Of a stretch of 64,000 nt of DNA, positions 1 to 8,242 are shown in pieces. The stretch covers positions 124,001-188,000 of the forward strand of contig NZ_JAJGBK010000029.1 in NCBI RefSeq assembly GCF_020696975.1. Reading direction: 5' to 3'. The translations under genes and the position numbers were made by a program. Within the stretch, counting starts at the first letter, position 1; every line of letters starts with the position of its first letter. Under the pieces are notes generated by a model, which searched no databases, was not told the origin of the DNA, and saw only the letters and a program-made list of their open reading frames with translations. This DNA comes from Methanoculleus sp. GTDB taxonomy: Archaea > Halobacteriota > Methanomicrobia > Methanomicrobiales > Methanoculleaceae.

Positions 1-244
1 AGGCACGCCACTCGGGACCGCGATCGATGAACTCCTCGTCAAGGACAAGACCGCAGTTCTGACATACAAGTTCGGCACGCTCGTAGTCGTGGACGAGCTG
101 CCGGCTGCCGCACTCGGGACAGACAGACTGAACGCTCTCTTCGGTACGCTTCTTCTCCGTCTCCTTGACCTTCTGCTGCTCCCCTCTCTTCTTCAGGGCC
201 TCACGCTGCAACTGCAGCTGTTTAAGTTTCTCAACTTCTGCCAT
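1..244 (-). CDS. tfb: Transcription initiation factor IIB, N-terminal part (runs off the left edge)
   Basis: Only the first 81 or so codons are in the window. TFB bridges TBP on the TATA box and RNA polymerase at archaeal promoters. After a charged, Lys/Glu-rich N-terminal stretch the translation shows a TFIIB zinc ribbon, with CPECGS and, about 15 residues later, CQNCGLVL, followed by the B-reader-like DRGPEWR segment. The ATG is at 242-244. It lies 11 bases after the gar1 stop on the same strand, so the two are probably co-transcribed, a common archaeal arrangement. The cyclin-fold repeats lie outside the window. Confidence 0.95.
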   Translation of the reverse strand, partial: MAEVEKLKQLQLQREALKKRGEQQKVKETEKKRTEESVQSVCPECGSRQLVHDYERAELVCQNCGLVLDEEFIDRGPEWRA

Positions 245-255
245 CGATAATACAC

Positions 256-480
256 CTATTTTGCAAAGATCTTCTCGCCAACCTGCACTGAACAGCCATT
301 GTAGCAGAGGACTACGGCATAGGGAGATGATATATTTCCAAAGATGTCGACTACTTTCCCTACGGGTTTTAACCGGCGATCGAGAGCCTCGCCATAGAGG
401 CGAGGCAACTGTGCGGCATCGCATCGCAAGATTAACAAGCGATTACCGCAAACACTTACAGAACGTCCGATTAACCGCAA
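256..480 (-). CDS. gar1: H/ACA ribonucleoprotein subunit Gar1
   Basis: Gar1 is the small beta-barrel subunit of the H/ACA RNP that guides pseudouridylation of rRNA. The 74-residue product has the family core [17 protein letters not shown] and ends in VGEKIFAK, the normal archaeal length and ending. The start is TTG (478-480), chosen because an AGAGGT Shine-Dalgarno sequence precedes it by a few bases and no ATG is available. tfb follows directly. Promoter candidates lie in the AT-rich stretch upstream (505-575). Confidence 0.9.
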   Translation of the reverse strand: MRLIGRSVSVCGNRLLILRCDAAQLPRLYGEALDRRLKPVGKVVDIFGNISSPYAVVLCYNGCSVQVGEKIFAK

Positions 481-504
481 ACTGCAACCTCTAGGGGATC
501 CTAT

Positions 505-575
505 AGTAGGATGTATTTAGTAACATATATATATTGACCCTGGAAGTATAAAAACATTTTGCTAAATTATAAATA
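505..575 (-). promoter_or_regulatory. AT-rich promoter region of gar1-tfb
   Basis: Read on the minus strand, this very AT-rich stretch holds three TATA-like elements: one centred near 550 (TTTTTATACTT), one near 528 (ATATATATATG) and one near 512 (CTAAATACATCC). The last lies about 30 bases from the TTG start of gar1 and would give an almost leaderless transcript. Which is used cannot be told from sequence. Confidence 0.55.
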
Positions 576-582
576 CTCCATC

Positions 583-1227
583 TCACTTCTGAAGGATACG
601 ATTTATATCCAGGAAAAGAGCTTTCCGGGATTCCGCCTCTGTCAACCCGGCACCGAGCGCGACCGCCCGCCGTGCCTCCTTTGACATCAGATCAGACGGC
701 GCATGCGTATCGGAATCGACCGTAAGAAGACAACCGGCCTCCCGTGCCACGCGCACCACGTGACCATTGGTCCGGTTGTGTCCCCCCCGGGAGGTGATCT
801 CGAGCGCCATTCCGCGCTCTGCCGCTATCCGCGCATCCTCGACCTCTATGAACCCCGGGTGGGCGAGCACGTCCACGTACTCGCACGTGCAGGCAGCGTG
901 GTTTGTTCCCGGGGCGACCGGTTCGACCACCGTCTCACCATGGACCACAACGATATCTGCACCGCGCCGTTTTGCATCGCGCGCAAGCGCCGGGATCAGG
1001 GACGGCGGAACATGGGTAAGTTCCACCCCGACGAGGAGTTCCACGCCGTAACACTCCGCCGAATCCCGGACCCCGGCAACCGACTCCACCAGGCCCGCGA
1101 GGTTGGAAGCGTCCGCGTGATCGGTGATGGCAAGGGTATCGTAGCCGAGCACGGCAGCCCGCCGGACGAGTTCTGTCGGGAGGAGTTCACCATCGGAGAG
1201 GATGGTGTGGGTGTGCAGGTCGTACAT
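583..1227 (-). CDS. PHP-domain phosphoesterase (histidinol phosphatase-like)
   Basis: A 214-residue PHP-fold metal-dependent hydrolase. Visible metal-binding motifs are DLHTHTILSDGE at the N terminus, ITDHAD near residue 37, a Glu in VGVELTH, VVVHGE, DVLAHPGF and the late SDTHAP. This matches the polymerase-and-histidinol-phosphatase family; many archaea have such a stand-alone protein of unknown substrate. The ATG at 1225-1227 begins 2 bases after the srp19 stop, so it is the second gene of an srp19 operon. A longer reading frame upstream only overlaps srp19 and is rejected. Confidence 0.88.
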   Translation of the reverse strand: MYDLHTHTILSDGELLPTELVRRAAVLGYDTLAITDHADASNLAGLVESVAGVRDSAECYGVELLVGVELTHVPPSLIPALARDAKRRGADIVVVHGETVVEPVAPGTNHAACTCEYVDVLAHPGFIEVEDARIAAERGMALEITSRGGHNRTNGHVVRVAREAGCLLTVDSDTHAPSDLMSKEARRAVALGAGLTEAESRKALFLDINRILQK

Positions 1228-1229
1228 GG

Positions 1230-1502
1230 TCACTTCCGCCCGGGGAGATTGCGGGCGACCTTCCGGATCAGGTCTTCTTTGCTCCCTTCCCATTCCGCGA
1301 CGATCCGGCCTTCACGTTCCGCCCACCGGGCGGGGTGGTGGTGCTCCTCCACCCGGTGCGGGACCTTCATCCTCCGCAGCACCGCCTCGATGGCAGGAAG
1401 TTCCGGGGACTTCACGCCGAGATTTTTGGGGACGCGACGCCCTTCCCGCCGCTCCAGCGTGGCGTCAAAGTAACAGGGGTACAGGATGCGTTCTGCGCTC
1501 AT
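1230..1502 (-). CDS. srp19: Signal recognition particle 19 kDa protein
   Basis: SRP19 binds the tips of helices 6 and 8 of the 7S RNA and prepares the particle for SRP54. The 90-residue product shows the family pattern: RILYPCYFDA at the start, GRRVPKNLGVKSP in the middle, EEHHHPARW, and a basic tail. The ATG is at 1500-1502. There is no Shine-Dalgarno sequence, but a TATA-like element 23-30 bases upstream suggests a leaderless transcript. The same element, read the other way, sits upstream of hypB. Confidence 0.93.
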   Translation of the reverse strand: MSAERILYPCYFDATLERREGRRVPKNLGVKSPELPAIEAVLRRMKVPHRVEEHHHPARWAEREGRIVAEWEGSKEDLIRKVARNLPGRK

Positions 1503-1524
1503 TACCGTAGAGTTTGAGTGTTAA

Positions 1525-1532
1525 CCTATAAA
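1525..1532. promoter_or_regulatory. TATA-like element shared by divergent srp19 and hypB
   Basis: The sequence CCTATAAA(C) on the plus strand reads GTTTATAGG on the minus strand. It starts 32 bases before the chosen hypB ATG (1557) and lies 23-30 bases before the srp19 ATG (1502). Neither gene has a good Shine-Dalgarno sequence, and no second TATA element is visible in the 54-base gap, so one box may serve both directions. Confidence 0.6.
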
Positions 1533-1556
1533 CAGATCATGATCACAGTACTTACC

Positions 1557-2204
1557 ATGCACCATATCGACGTCCATGTGGAGAAGGACATCTACGACGT
1601 CAACAACCGCATTGCTGACGCCAACGCGAATCTCCTCAAGGAACACGGTATCCGGGCGTTTGACCTCCTCGGTGCCATCGGGTCCGGGAAGACCGCCACG
1701 ATCGAGCGGCTCGTGCCCCTGATCCGGGAGCGGGGGCTCCGTGTCGGGGCCATCGCCGGGGACGTCTACGGGGATGACGATTTCCAGCGGATCGTCGCCC
1801 TCGACGTCCCGGCCTACAACGCGAACACCGGAAAGGAGTGTCACCTCGACGCTCACCTGGTGGAGCACGCCATCGAGCACCTGCCGCTTGACGAGATCGA
1901 CATTCTCTTCATCGAGAACGTAGGCAACATGGTCTGTCCGACCGACTTCCGGCTGGGTGCCGAGAAGAGGATCGTTGTCGTCAGTTCCACCGAAGGGGAC
2001 GATGTGGTAAACAAGCACCCGATGATGTTTAGGAGCAGTAACATCGGCGTCATCAACAAGGTTGACCTCGCCCCGCTCATCGGCGCCAACCTGGACCGGA
2101 TGGAGCAGGACATGCACCGCTACAACCCGGAGATGCAGGTCTTCCGGACGAATATGAAGACCGGAGAGGGGTTGGACGATCTGCTGGATGCGATCCTCGC
2201 CTGA
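1557..2204 (+). CDS. hypB: Hydrogenase nickel incorporation protein HypB (GTPase)
   Basis: HypB is a SIMIBI-class GTPase that, with HypA, delivers nickel to the active site of [NiFe] hydrogenases. The 215-residue product has the P-loop GAIGSGKT near residue 40, the AGDVYGDDD switch region, a KECHLDAH metal-site segment, IENVGNMVCP, and NKVDL for guanine recognition. The histidine-rich or CxxCGC nickel-storage extension of some bacterial HypB is absent, as is usual in archaea. The start at 1557 (MHHIDVHVEKD) fits family alignments and the TATA position; the frame is open upstream to 1518. hypF lies far away at 55 kb; hypA is not seen. Confidence 0.93.
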   Translation: MHHIDVHVEKDIYDVNNRIADANANLLKEHGIRAFDLLGAIGSGKTATIERLVPLIRERGLRVGAIAGDVYGDDDFQRIVALDVPAYNANTGKECHLDAHLVEHAIEHLPLDEIDILFIENVGNMVCPTDFRLGAEKRIVVVSSTEGDDVVNKHPMMFRSSNIGVINKVDLAPLIGANLDRMEQDMHRYNPEMQVFRTNMKTGEGLDDLLDAILA

Positions 2205-2210
2205 TCAGCA

Positions 2211-2221
2211 GAGTTAAATAT
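2211..2221 (+). promoter_or_regulatory. TATA element of the S8e gene
   Basis: GTTAAATATCC is the best TATA-like sequence upstream of rps8e. It would start transcription near 2245 and leave a leader of about 60 bases before the ATG at 2309. Confidence 0.5.
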
Positions 2222-2308
2222 CCAGGTCTCGAATAGTTATAGCACTTTAACGAGAGATTGCTATCCCTTGAGGGTATCGCGTCCTCAACAGAGTATTTCG
2301 GTGGTCAC

Positions 2309-2686
2309 ATGCAGTGGCAAGGAAGATCAGTAAGGAAGCCGTCGGGTGGACGCTACCACACCTCCCAGGGCAAGAAGAGGTCGGAGATCGGAAGAGCTCC
2401 GGCAGAGACGCATATCGGTGAAGAACGCAAGAAGGTTGTCCGCACCTACGGCGGCAACCAGAAGGTCCGGGCACTCCGGATCGACTATGCGACGGTCTCA
2501 AATCCCGCAACCGGCGAGACCCGGAAGGCGAAGATCGAGACGGTCGAGGCAAACAGCGCCGACCCGAACTATGTCAGGCGGAAACTCCTGACAAAGGGCG
2601 CCATCATCAAGACAGACATAGGGCGCGCCCGGATCGTCAGCAGGCCGAGCCAGGACGGCGTCGTCAACGCTGTCCTGATCGCATAA
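2309..2686 (+). CDS. rps8e: Small ribosomal subunit protein eS8
   Basis: A 125-residue ribosomal protein with the archaeal eS8 pattern MQWQGRSVRKPSGG at the N terminus, VRTYGGNQKVRALR in the middle, and a C-terminal KGAIIKTDIGRARIVSRP. The start at 2309 is favoured by family length; the longer upstream reading frame has no support. The gene stands alone with its own TATA element, and a run of seven T follows the stop. Confidence 0.95.
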   Translation: MQWQGRSVRKPSGGRYHTSQGKKRSEIGRAPAETHIGEERKKVVRTYGGNQKVRALRIDYATVSNPATGETRKAKIETVEANSADPNYVRRKLLTKGAIIKTDIGRARIVSRPSQDGVVNAVLIA

Positions 2687-2689
2687 TAC

Positions 2690-2698
2690 CCTTTTTTT
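2690..2698 (+). terminator. Poly-T terminator after rps8e
   Basis: A run of seven T begins six bases after the eS8 stop codon, typical of intrinsic archaeal termination. It overlaps the stop codon of the convergent DsrE-like gene. Confidence 0.6.
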
Positions 2699-3035
2699 AC
2701 GGCCGGATGTAGTACCAGCCTTCCGCCTGCCTGAGAACCAGTTCCACGACGCCCGACGGGACGGTCTCCATGTAGTCGGGGAAATCCCCTGCGGTCAAAC
2801 CCCGGGAACGGAGGGTATTCTCGCAGAGAACAAACCGGACGCCATGCCGCGCAAGCAGGTCCATAAGCGTCGCCTGCGATCCATCAGTACGGAGCCCCTC
2901 GACCCCGCCGGCGTGGGCCACCACCTTCACCTCGACCGCCTCGAGACCGGCGATGATATTCTTTGCATTGTTCAGGGCGAGCGGTGTCTTTTGAGCCTCG
3001 TCCAGGTGGATGACAACACGGTAGGTGAGTGTCAT
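2697..3035 (-). CDS. DsrE/DsrF-like family protein
   Basis: A 112-residue protein of the DsrE/YchN fold. The frame begins with a strand (MTLTYRVVIHLDE), has a helix with ALNNAKNIIAG, then VKVVAHAGGVEGL and the RFVLCENTLRSRGL segment typical of DsrE-like proteins, where a conserved Cys sits in the fourth strand. Members act in sulfur relay or have no assigned role. It overlaps the 5'-nucleotidase stop by 4 bases (ATGA), so the two are translated together. The physiological role is not shown by the sequence. Confidence 0.8.
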   Translation of the reverse strand: MTLTYRVVIHLDEAQKTPLALNNAKNIIAGLEAVEVKVVAHAGGVEGLRTDGSQATLMDLLARHGVRFVLCENTLRSRGLTAGDFPDYMETVPSGVVELVLRQAEGWYYIRP

Positions 3036-4471
3036 ATCGCCGTCACGCTCCCGGAGAGGTCAGCGCTGGCAGGTCCTTTCGCGAGATAACGTTCGAGCGC
3101 CTCGACCGCCCGGATATCGAGGTCCTGCCGGTTCCTCCCGTACTTCGCCGGCACACCCTGGCCGGTGACGAACGCCGCGCGGTAGACAGCGCCCGGATCG
3201 AGCCTTTTGCCGGCCGCAAAGAACTCCTGGATCCGGAGATCGGGCGGATTTTCGAGTCTGCAGTAGAGGGTGACCCCCATGCAGCGCTTCATGTAGCCGC
3301 CCATCTGATCGTAGGGGTCGCGCGCGAATGTCCGCTCCAGGTTCTCCTCCATCATCGCCCGGAGCTCACGGCCCGTGATCTCGACCGTCGAGACCGGAGG
3401 GTTGACCGGTATGATATTCCAGAGGTCGTTTACCGTGATCGGACCCGGCGGCACCGGAGCGCCGTAGCGCCAGCCGTTCGAGAAGGCCATCTCTGCGCCG
3501 GTAGCGTCGATGAGCGCCTGAAGCAGGAGGTTGTCCATCGTTGCCTCAAGGACCGTGTTTCGGTTGAGAGGGGTCCGGGTCTCCCCGACGACCCGGGAGA
3601 GGCACTCACGGTGCGGGTCCATGACCCGCCCGACCATCTCCTCGACCTCAGGCTCGGGCCGGATCTCCTCCCCGACGACGATGAGTTCGTGGTCGAAACG
3701 CTTCACCCGCCGATTCTCCACCACGAGATCGAGACGCCCGAGGAAGGAGCCGTGGCAGCCGGACTGGATGATGATGGTATCGTTCACGACCGCCGGCTCA
3801 AAAAGGCGGTTGTGGGTGTGCCCCGAGAGGAGGACGTCGATCCCATCCACCTCCCCGGCAAGTTTCACCTCCTGAGGAAAACCAAGGTGCGATATCACCA
3901 CGACAAGATCTACACCCTCCTCGTCGCGGAGGTGAGCGATCAGATCCGGGAGTTCGGCATTGCCAAGAGAGAAGTGGACCCCCTCCGAGAAGGATTTCGG
4001 CATCACCTTATCGATGATCGTAGCGGCGATCCCGATAACGCCCACCTGCAGATCCCGGGTCTCACAGACCGTATACGGGGGGAAGACAAGATCACCGGTC
4101 GTGTCGTCGTAACAGTTGTCGGCAAGAACCGGGTAGTCGAGCCTCCTGGCCACCTTCCGGAACTGTTCTGGCCCGTATGCGAACTCCCAGTGGGCGGTCA
4201 TGGCGTCGAACCCGAGAGCATTGAGGATCGGGACGAAGGCCTTGCCCTCCGATTGGACGGCAGGGTAGGTCCCGTGGATGGTATCACCGCAGTCAAACGC
4301 GAGCGCCCCATCCGGCCGCGCATCGCGGATCTCCTCCATAAGCGTGGCTATCCGTGCATAGCCCCCTGCCATCCGGTAGCGAGGCGGGCCGGAGGCGTAG
4401 AAGAATTCCTGGTGCGGCTCCAGATACCCGTGCGAGTCGTTCATCTGCAGGAGCGTGAGGTGAGCAGCCAT
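3032..4471 (-). CDS. 5'-nucleotidase / UDP-sugar hydrolase-type metallophosphoesterase
   Basis: A 479-residue two-domain enzyme of the 5'-nucleotidase family. The metallophosphoesterase domain shows LLQMNDSHGYL, FDCGDTIHGT, the metal and catalytic pair in TAHWEFAYG, VVVISHLG and LLSGHTHN. The C-terminal domain has TEMAFSNGWRYG-like and MGG signatures of substrate binding. No signal peptide is seen from the chosen ATG (4469-4471), which begins directly at the first strand, so it is probably cytoplasmic. An ATG 18 codons upstream (4525) sits behind AAAAGG and is an alternative. The product overlaps the DsrE-like gene. Confidence 0.86.
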   Translation of the reverse strand: MAAHLTLLQMNDSHGYLEPHQEFFYASGPPRYRMAGGYARIATLMEEIRDARPDGALAFDCGDTIHGTYPAVQSEGKAFVPILNALGFDAMTAHWEFAYGPEQFRKVARRLDYPVLADNCYDDTTGDLVFPPYTVCETRDLQVGVIGIAATIIDKVMPKSFSEGVHFSLGNAELPDLIAHLRDEEGVDLVVVISHLGFPQEVKLAGEVDGIDVLLSGHTHNRLFEPAVVNDTIIIQSGCHGSFLGRLDLVVENRRVKRFDHELIVVGEEIRPEPEVEEMVGRVMDPHRECLSRVVGETRTPLNRNTVLEATMDNLLLQALIDATGAEMAFSNGWRYGAPVPPGPITVNDLWNIIPVNPPVSTVEITGRELRAMMEENLERTFARDPYDQMGGYMKRCMGVTLYCRLENPPDLRIQEFFAAGKRLDPGAVYRAAFVTGQGVPAKYGRNRQDLDIRAVEALERYLAKGPASADLSGSVTAI

Positions 4472-4560
4472 GGGTGCAGGAGGGAGAGAGGCTGCCAAAA
4501 ACCTTTGGATCTCTGGCGGGATCATATCCTTTTTACGTTCCGCAGACCTCAATTTTAGTG

Positions 4561-4983
4561 ATGCGCAGGATATATCATCGCTTTCCCCAGTCGATCGACC
4601 TCGATTTCGAACTCTCCCGACCGTTTCGCGAAGTTCTTAATTGCATAGCCCGTATGCACGACACCCATACGACTGTCCGGGGGGCCGACGGTCTCGTCAA
4701 AGAACGGATTCTCTTCGAGATCGCGGACGGACGGACGCAGTTCCAGGACCTCGGCGCTCTGCTGCCGCTCTCCGGGAACGTCAGCGAGGTGGCGGATCTC
4801 CGGGTCGACCTGCAGAAGACCCTTCTTACCCCGGAAAAACGGCTCCCGGTCTCCGAGAACGTCTTCTTCCTCAGAATCGTCGACAAGGGCCCGGTGACGG
4901 AGTGCTATATCGCAAAGGATGGCCGCCTTGGCGACCTGGATGCGATGGACCTGCGAAGAATCCTCAAGGGTGCCTGCGAGTGA
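4561..4983 (+). CDS. Conserved hypothetical protein upstream of DUF2240
   Basis: A 140-residue soluble protein of unknown function. It starts MRRIYHRFPQSIDL and contains alternating strand and helix segments, with no cysteines grouped as a metal site, no signal peptide and no membrane segment. A TATA-like CTTTTTACG lies 25-32 bases upstream, so the transcript may be leaderless; this supports the ATG at 4561 over an in-frame upstream start at 4474 that overlaps the divergent gene. The stop overlaps the GTG of the DUF2240 gene (GTGA), showing an operon. Confidence 0.75.
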   Translation: MRRIYHRFPQSIDLDFELSRPFREVLNCIARMHDTHTTVRGADGLVKERILFEIADGRTQFQDLGALLPLSGNVSEVADLRVDLQKTLLTPEKRLPVSENVFFLRIVDKGPVTECYIAKDGRLGDLDAMDLRRILKGACE

Positions 4984-5447
4984 GCGTCAAGATTGCGGTT
5001 GCCGCGCCGTTCAAACACATGCGAAAAGAGCGGCTGCAGAGGAGCGAATTCGTCTTCTACATCGCCATCGACCGGAAATGGATGAACAAGGAGCAGGCGA
5101 ACCAGCTCCTGGATAAAGCGAAAGCGGAAGGGCTCATCGAGTTCGACGGAGGAGGGATCCGGCCGCTCTTTGACGTCGCGGAGGTCTCGATACCCCTCGG
5201 GTTCAAGCCCACCTCCGATGTCCTCGCGGCGGCGGAGAGCCCCTATGAGGAATTGATCGGGCGGATCGCCGCCGCGACCGGGAGATCGCCGCAGGAGATC
5301 GTTGCCGAACTCCACCGGATCGTCACCGACAACTTCGACGGCAACCTCCGGGTGGAGGCGGCAGTGGTCATCCTCGCAAAGAAGTACGGGGTGGCCTTCG
5401 AGGACAAACTGCCCGCCCTGCAAAAGTCAGTCGCAAAGAAGCGATAA
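4980..5447 (+). CDS. DUF2240 family protein
   Basis: A 155-residue protein matching what is known of DUF2240, a small archaeal family of unknown function. It opens with SVKIAVAAPFKHM and has a winged-helix-like N-terminal half (EFVFYIAIDRKWMNKEQANQLLDKAKAEGLI) and a helical C-terminal half. The GTG start at 4980 overlaps the preceding stop and was chosen because the frame has no better start and family members begin at this motif. A stem-loop follows the stop. Confidence 0.8.
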   Translation: MSVKIAVAAPFKHMRKERLQRSEFVFYIAIDRKWMNKEQANQLLDKAKAEGLIEFDGGGIRPLFDVAEVSIPLGFKPTSDVLAAAESPYEELIGRIAAATGRSPQEIVAELHRIVTDNFDGNLRVEAAVVILAKKYGVAFEDKLPALQKSVAKKR

Positions 5448-5451
5448 ACGG

Positions 5452-5467
5452 GGAGGGCACACCCTCC
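5452..5467 (+). terminator. Stem-loop after the DUF2240 gene
   Basis: GGAGGG-CACA-CCCTCC is a perfect six-base-pair hairpin starting five bases after the stop codon. There is no strong T-run, so it could mark an RNA 3' end rather than act alone as terminator. Confidence 0.5.
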
Positions 5468-5571
5468 TCTAACGTTAGAACCGAACGGCGACTCTTTGAG
5501 GGGGTGCAGCAGCCTGACCGCGATCTCTCGCCCGCTCTGAAGCGAACGCTTCTGAAGAAAAGGGGTGCTGA

Positions 5572-5970
5572 TTATTCAGCTGCCGCCTCGGGCTGGCTGA
5601 AGTATTCGGCTAATGGTTTTGCACCGCTCGTCTTCACGGCGGCGTTGATCTGGACGAAGTCAGCGCTGATCTCGTTGCCCCGCACCGACTTCCTGCGGCG
5701 TTCCCCGTCCATGACAGGGTGGAACCCGACACCCTCGGAGAGGAGAAGCCTTCTCCGTGCCGGTCCGGGAAGGTCACGGCGTGCGGGGATACCGGTCTTG
5801 TCCGTCCCGCCAGTGATCTTGATCGTGTAGCCCGCAAGGCCGAGGATGCCCCCGTCGATCTCGTCACCGACGCGCTTGCCGATGAGCGCTCCTGCGGCGG
5901 GGCCGGTCGCATCAACCTTATATGAACGCCCGGTCTCCGGGTCTGATAGGATAATTTTAAAATCAACCAT
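5572..5970 (-). CDS. rps6e: Small ribosomal subunit protein eS6
   Basis: A 132-residue eS6. Family hallmarks are FKIILSDPETGRSYKV at the start, GKRVGDEIDG, YTIKITGGTDKTGIPARRDL and the basic GPARRRLLLSEGVGF segment. The ATG at 5968-5970 follows AAGGAG at a good spacing. It lies 116 bases downstream of the aIF5B gene on the same strand, with TATA-like sequence between them, so it may have its own promoter as well as read-through. The acidic AAAE tail is short, as in other archaeal members. Confidence 0.95.
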   Translation of the reverse strand: MVDFKIILSDPETGRSYKVDATGPAAGALIGKRVGDEIDGGILGLAGYTIKITGGTDKTGIPARRDLPGPARRRLLLSEGVGFHPVMDGERRRKSVRGNEISADFVQINAAVKTSGAKPLAEYFSQPEAAAE

Positions 5971-6086
5971 GTTGACGACTCCTTCGAAAGTACCTATACA
6001 ATTTGAGAATATGGTATTAAAAGTCTACCTTTGCGGGGCTGAGGGAAAAGGTTGATCGGGAGAAGCCCCATCCCCGGCAGGGTGGT

Positions 6087-7868
6087 TCACTTACCCCAGA
6101 AGGGATCTTCCCGGCGCCTGAGAGAGGTGAACTCCTCCAGGATCTCCCGCATACTCGGGCTCAACTGATTGATCATCTCCCGCTCGATCACCTTTACGTG
6201 CCGCTCGGGGACGTCCACGTAGAGGTCATCGTCGACGTTGATCTGGCGCCCGACCGTCGGCCCCTCGATGGAGATTGCCACCTCTTTTCCCGCCTCCGCC
6301 TCCTGGACCGTCTCGTTCTTGGCCTGGATCTGCTTGAGACGGCCGATTTTTTTGCCGTTCGGGAGGGCAAGGTCGACACCGCTCTGGAGTTTCCCTCCAA
6401 GGACCCGGACACCGACCACCGCAGGGTTGCTCTGCCGGAAGACGCAGTTTGGGAGGATACGGATTTTGGCGGGCATAATCAGTTTCTCGAACTGCTGCCG
6501 CTCGAGTTCCTGCTTCTTCTCGTCACGCCACTCGACGTAGTCGTCGAGGAGCTGGTAGATGACCCCCCCCTCGAATATGCTGACGTGCGACATCGCGGCG
6601 TCCGCAAGAGCGTCGATCGCGTCCGGCAGGACCGGTGTGTTGAAGGCGATGATCGCGCTGTACAGGGGGTCGCGGATCGTCCCCGCCTCGATGACGTCGT
6701 GGCGGGTGACCGGCCCGACAGCGGCCCGCATGATCTGGATCTGGTGGCCCTCAAGTTCTTTTGAGAGGGCTTCAAGAGCCCCGATGGTGTCCGCCCGTAT
6801 GATGACGCCGATGTCGGAGAGATTCACCTGGATATCCTGGATCTCATGCCGGACCTGCTCGACGACCTCCTCCCTGTTGCCGCCCCGGATGACCCGGAGG
6901 GGGGAGCCTGCGATGACCCCGTCGAGTTTCGGGGCCGCGACCTTGATCCCTGCAGCGGCGGTGATCGACTTGACCCGCTCGAACCGCTCCTCGATCAGGA
7001 TCTCCTTCATCGGGCGGGGTTTTAGGAGGGAGCGCACCTTGGCCTCGATGATCTGGTCGTTCCCCGCGACGACGATCTCATCCCCGACCTTGAGGGTGCC
7101 ATCGTAGAGGATCACGTCGAGCGTCATCCCGAGCCCGCGCTCCTCCTTCACCTCAAGGACGGTGCCGGCGCCGGGACCGTCGGCGCTGACCCGGAGGCTC
7201 TCGCTCATGTAGCGCTGGGCGAGCCCGATGAGGACCATGAGTATGTCGGGAAGGCCTTCCCCGGTGAGGGCGCTCGTCGGCACGATGCAGATGTTCCGCG
7301 CAAAGTCCGAGACCCGGTCGAACCGCTCGGAGTTGAAGCCCAGGTCGGAGAGTTTCCCCACGAGCTCGTAGACCTTCGTCTCGAGCGTGCCCTGGACGCG
7401 CTCGTTCTGCTGGGCAAACGTCTTTAAGAACGGCTGACCCTCCTGGACGCGCCAGCCGTGGATGCGGTCGATCTTGTTTGCCGCAATCACGAACGGCGTC
7501 CTGGAGTTGCGCAGGATCTGGAGTGCCTCGATCGTCTGGGGGCGGAACCCTTCGTTGATATCCACCACGACGATCGCCATGTCGGCGAGTGCACCGCCGC
7601 GCGCACGCAGCGTGGTGAAGGCATGGTGTCCGGGGGTGTCGATGAAGAGCAGGCCCGGGACATTGACGCTGACCTTGCTTAAGGCTCCGCCCATCCGGGT
7701 GATCGCATCGATGGGGACGAGCGTGGCGCCGATGTGCTGCGTGATCGCGCCCTCTTCGGTCGAGACCACCGATGAACCCCGGATCCTGTCCAGGAGCGAT
7801 GTCTTGCCGTGGTCTACGTGGCCCATCACGCAGACGATGGGGGTCCTGATCGTTGATTGTTTTGCCAT
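6087..7868 (-). CDS. infB: Translation initiation factor aIF5B (IF2-type GTPase)
   Basis: A 593-residue translational GTPase that joins ribosomal subunits after start-codon selection. The G domain has GHVDHGKTS, the switch region ending in DTPGH, and NKID for guanine binding; the four-domain aIF5B layout follows with VLEVKEERGLG (domain II) and the RILPNCVFR domain IV segment. No intein and no long N-terminal extension. The ATG at 7866-7868 is preceded by GGAAGGTGAT; the frame is open further upstream but homology begins at MAKQSTIRTP. Confidence 0.96.
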   Translation of the reverse strand: MAKQSTIRTPIVCVMGHVDHGKTSLLDRIRGSSVVSTEEGAITQHIGATLVPIDAITRMGGALSKVSVNVPGLLFIDTPGHHAFTTLRARGGALADMAIVVVDINEGFRPQTIEALQILRNSRTPFVIAANKIDRIHGWRVQEGQPFLKTFAQQNERVQGTLETKVYELVGKLSDLGFNSERFDRVSDFARNICIVPTSALTGEGLPDILMVLIGLAQRYMSESLRVSADGPGAGTVLEVKEERGLGMTLDVILYDGTLKVGDEIVVAGNDQIIEAKVRSLLKPRPMKEILIEERFERVKSITAAAGIKVAAPKLDGVIAGSPLRVIRGGNREEVVEQVRHEIQDIQVNLSDIGVIIRADTIGALEALSKELEGHQIQIMRAAVGPVTRHDVIEAGTIRDPLYSAIIAFNTPVLPDAIDALADAAMSHVSIFEGGVIYQLLDDYVEWRDEKKQELERQQFEKLIMPAKIRILPNCVFRQSNPAVVGVRVLGGKLQSGVDLALPNGKKIGRLKQIQAKNETVQEAEAGKEVAISIEGPTVGRQINVDDDLYVDVPERHVKVIEREMINQLSPSMREILEEFTSLRRREDPFWGK

Positions 7869-8242
7869 GATTATCACCTTCCGGTATATGCAGGACGAAT
7901 AATCCCGAAAAATCTGGAATATTGGCCGTTTTTCTTGAATCACGCCATATGAGGGCTGCCGCCCCTACTCCGGGGGCGTCGCTCGGCGCCCGGAACGCTG
8001 GTACGTTATAGAGCACCGGGTCTATTAATGATTCTGCCCGCTGTCCGTCACGCACCTCCAGTGTCCGGACCCGTTCGCCTTCAGGAGAGGCATCTTCCGC
8101 GCCGGCCCCGGCGGCAGAGACGAAGCCGCGTCCCGGCCGGATGCCCGGCAGATCGTGAGACTGCCGGCAATCCCGGCGGGGGTGCGGACGTGGTGAAGAG
8201 ATACCTTAATCAAATCCAACCACCAACTATAATGAGCACCTT
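7869..8242. other. Gap between aIF5B and tRNA-His
   Basis: No convincing gene. It should hold the aIF5B promoter (minus strand) and, near its right end, the tRNA-His promoter, where CTTAATCAAAT is the best TATA-like sequence (about 8207). A GC-rich imperfect inverted repeat lies around 7960-7990. A short minus-strand frame at 8025-8219 has no family features. Confidence 0.5.

Noticed and set aside
703-1473. A 256-codon plus-strand frame opposite srp19 and the PHP gene
   Set aside because: It is the mirror image of two well-supported minus-strand genes, with composition typical of an antisense frame in high-GC DNA.
4511-4535. AAAAAGGATATGAT near 4520 resembling AAGAAGGATATGAT near 31680
   Set aside because: Two copies only; each is explained by a weak Shine-Dalgarno plus ATG at an alternative start.
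3029-4558. A 509-codon plus-strand frame
   Set aside because: It is antisense to the 5'-nucleotidase gene over its whole length, which has clear family motifs.
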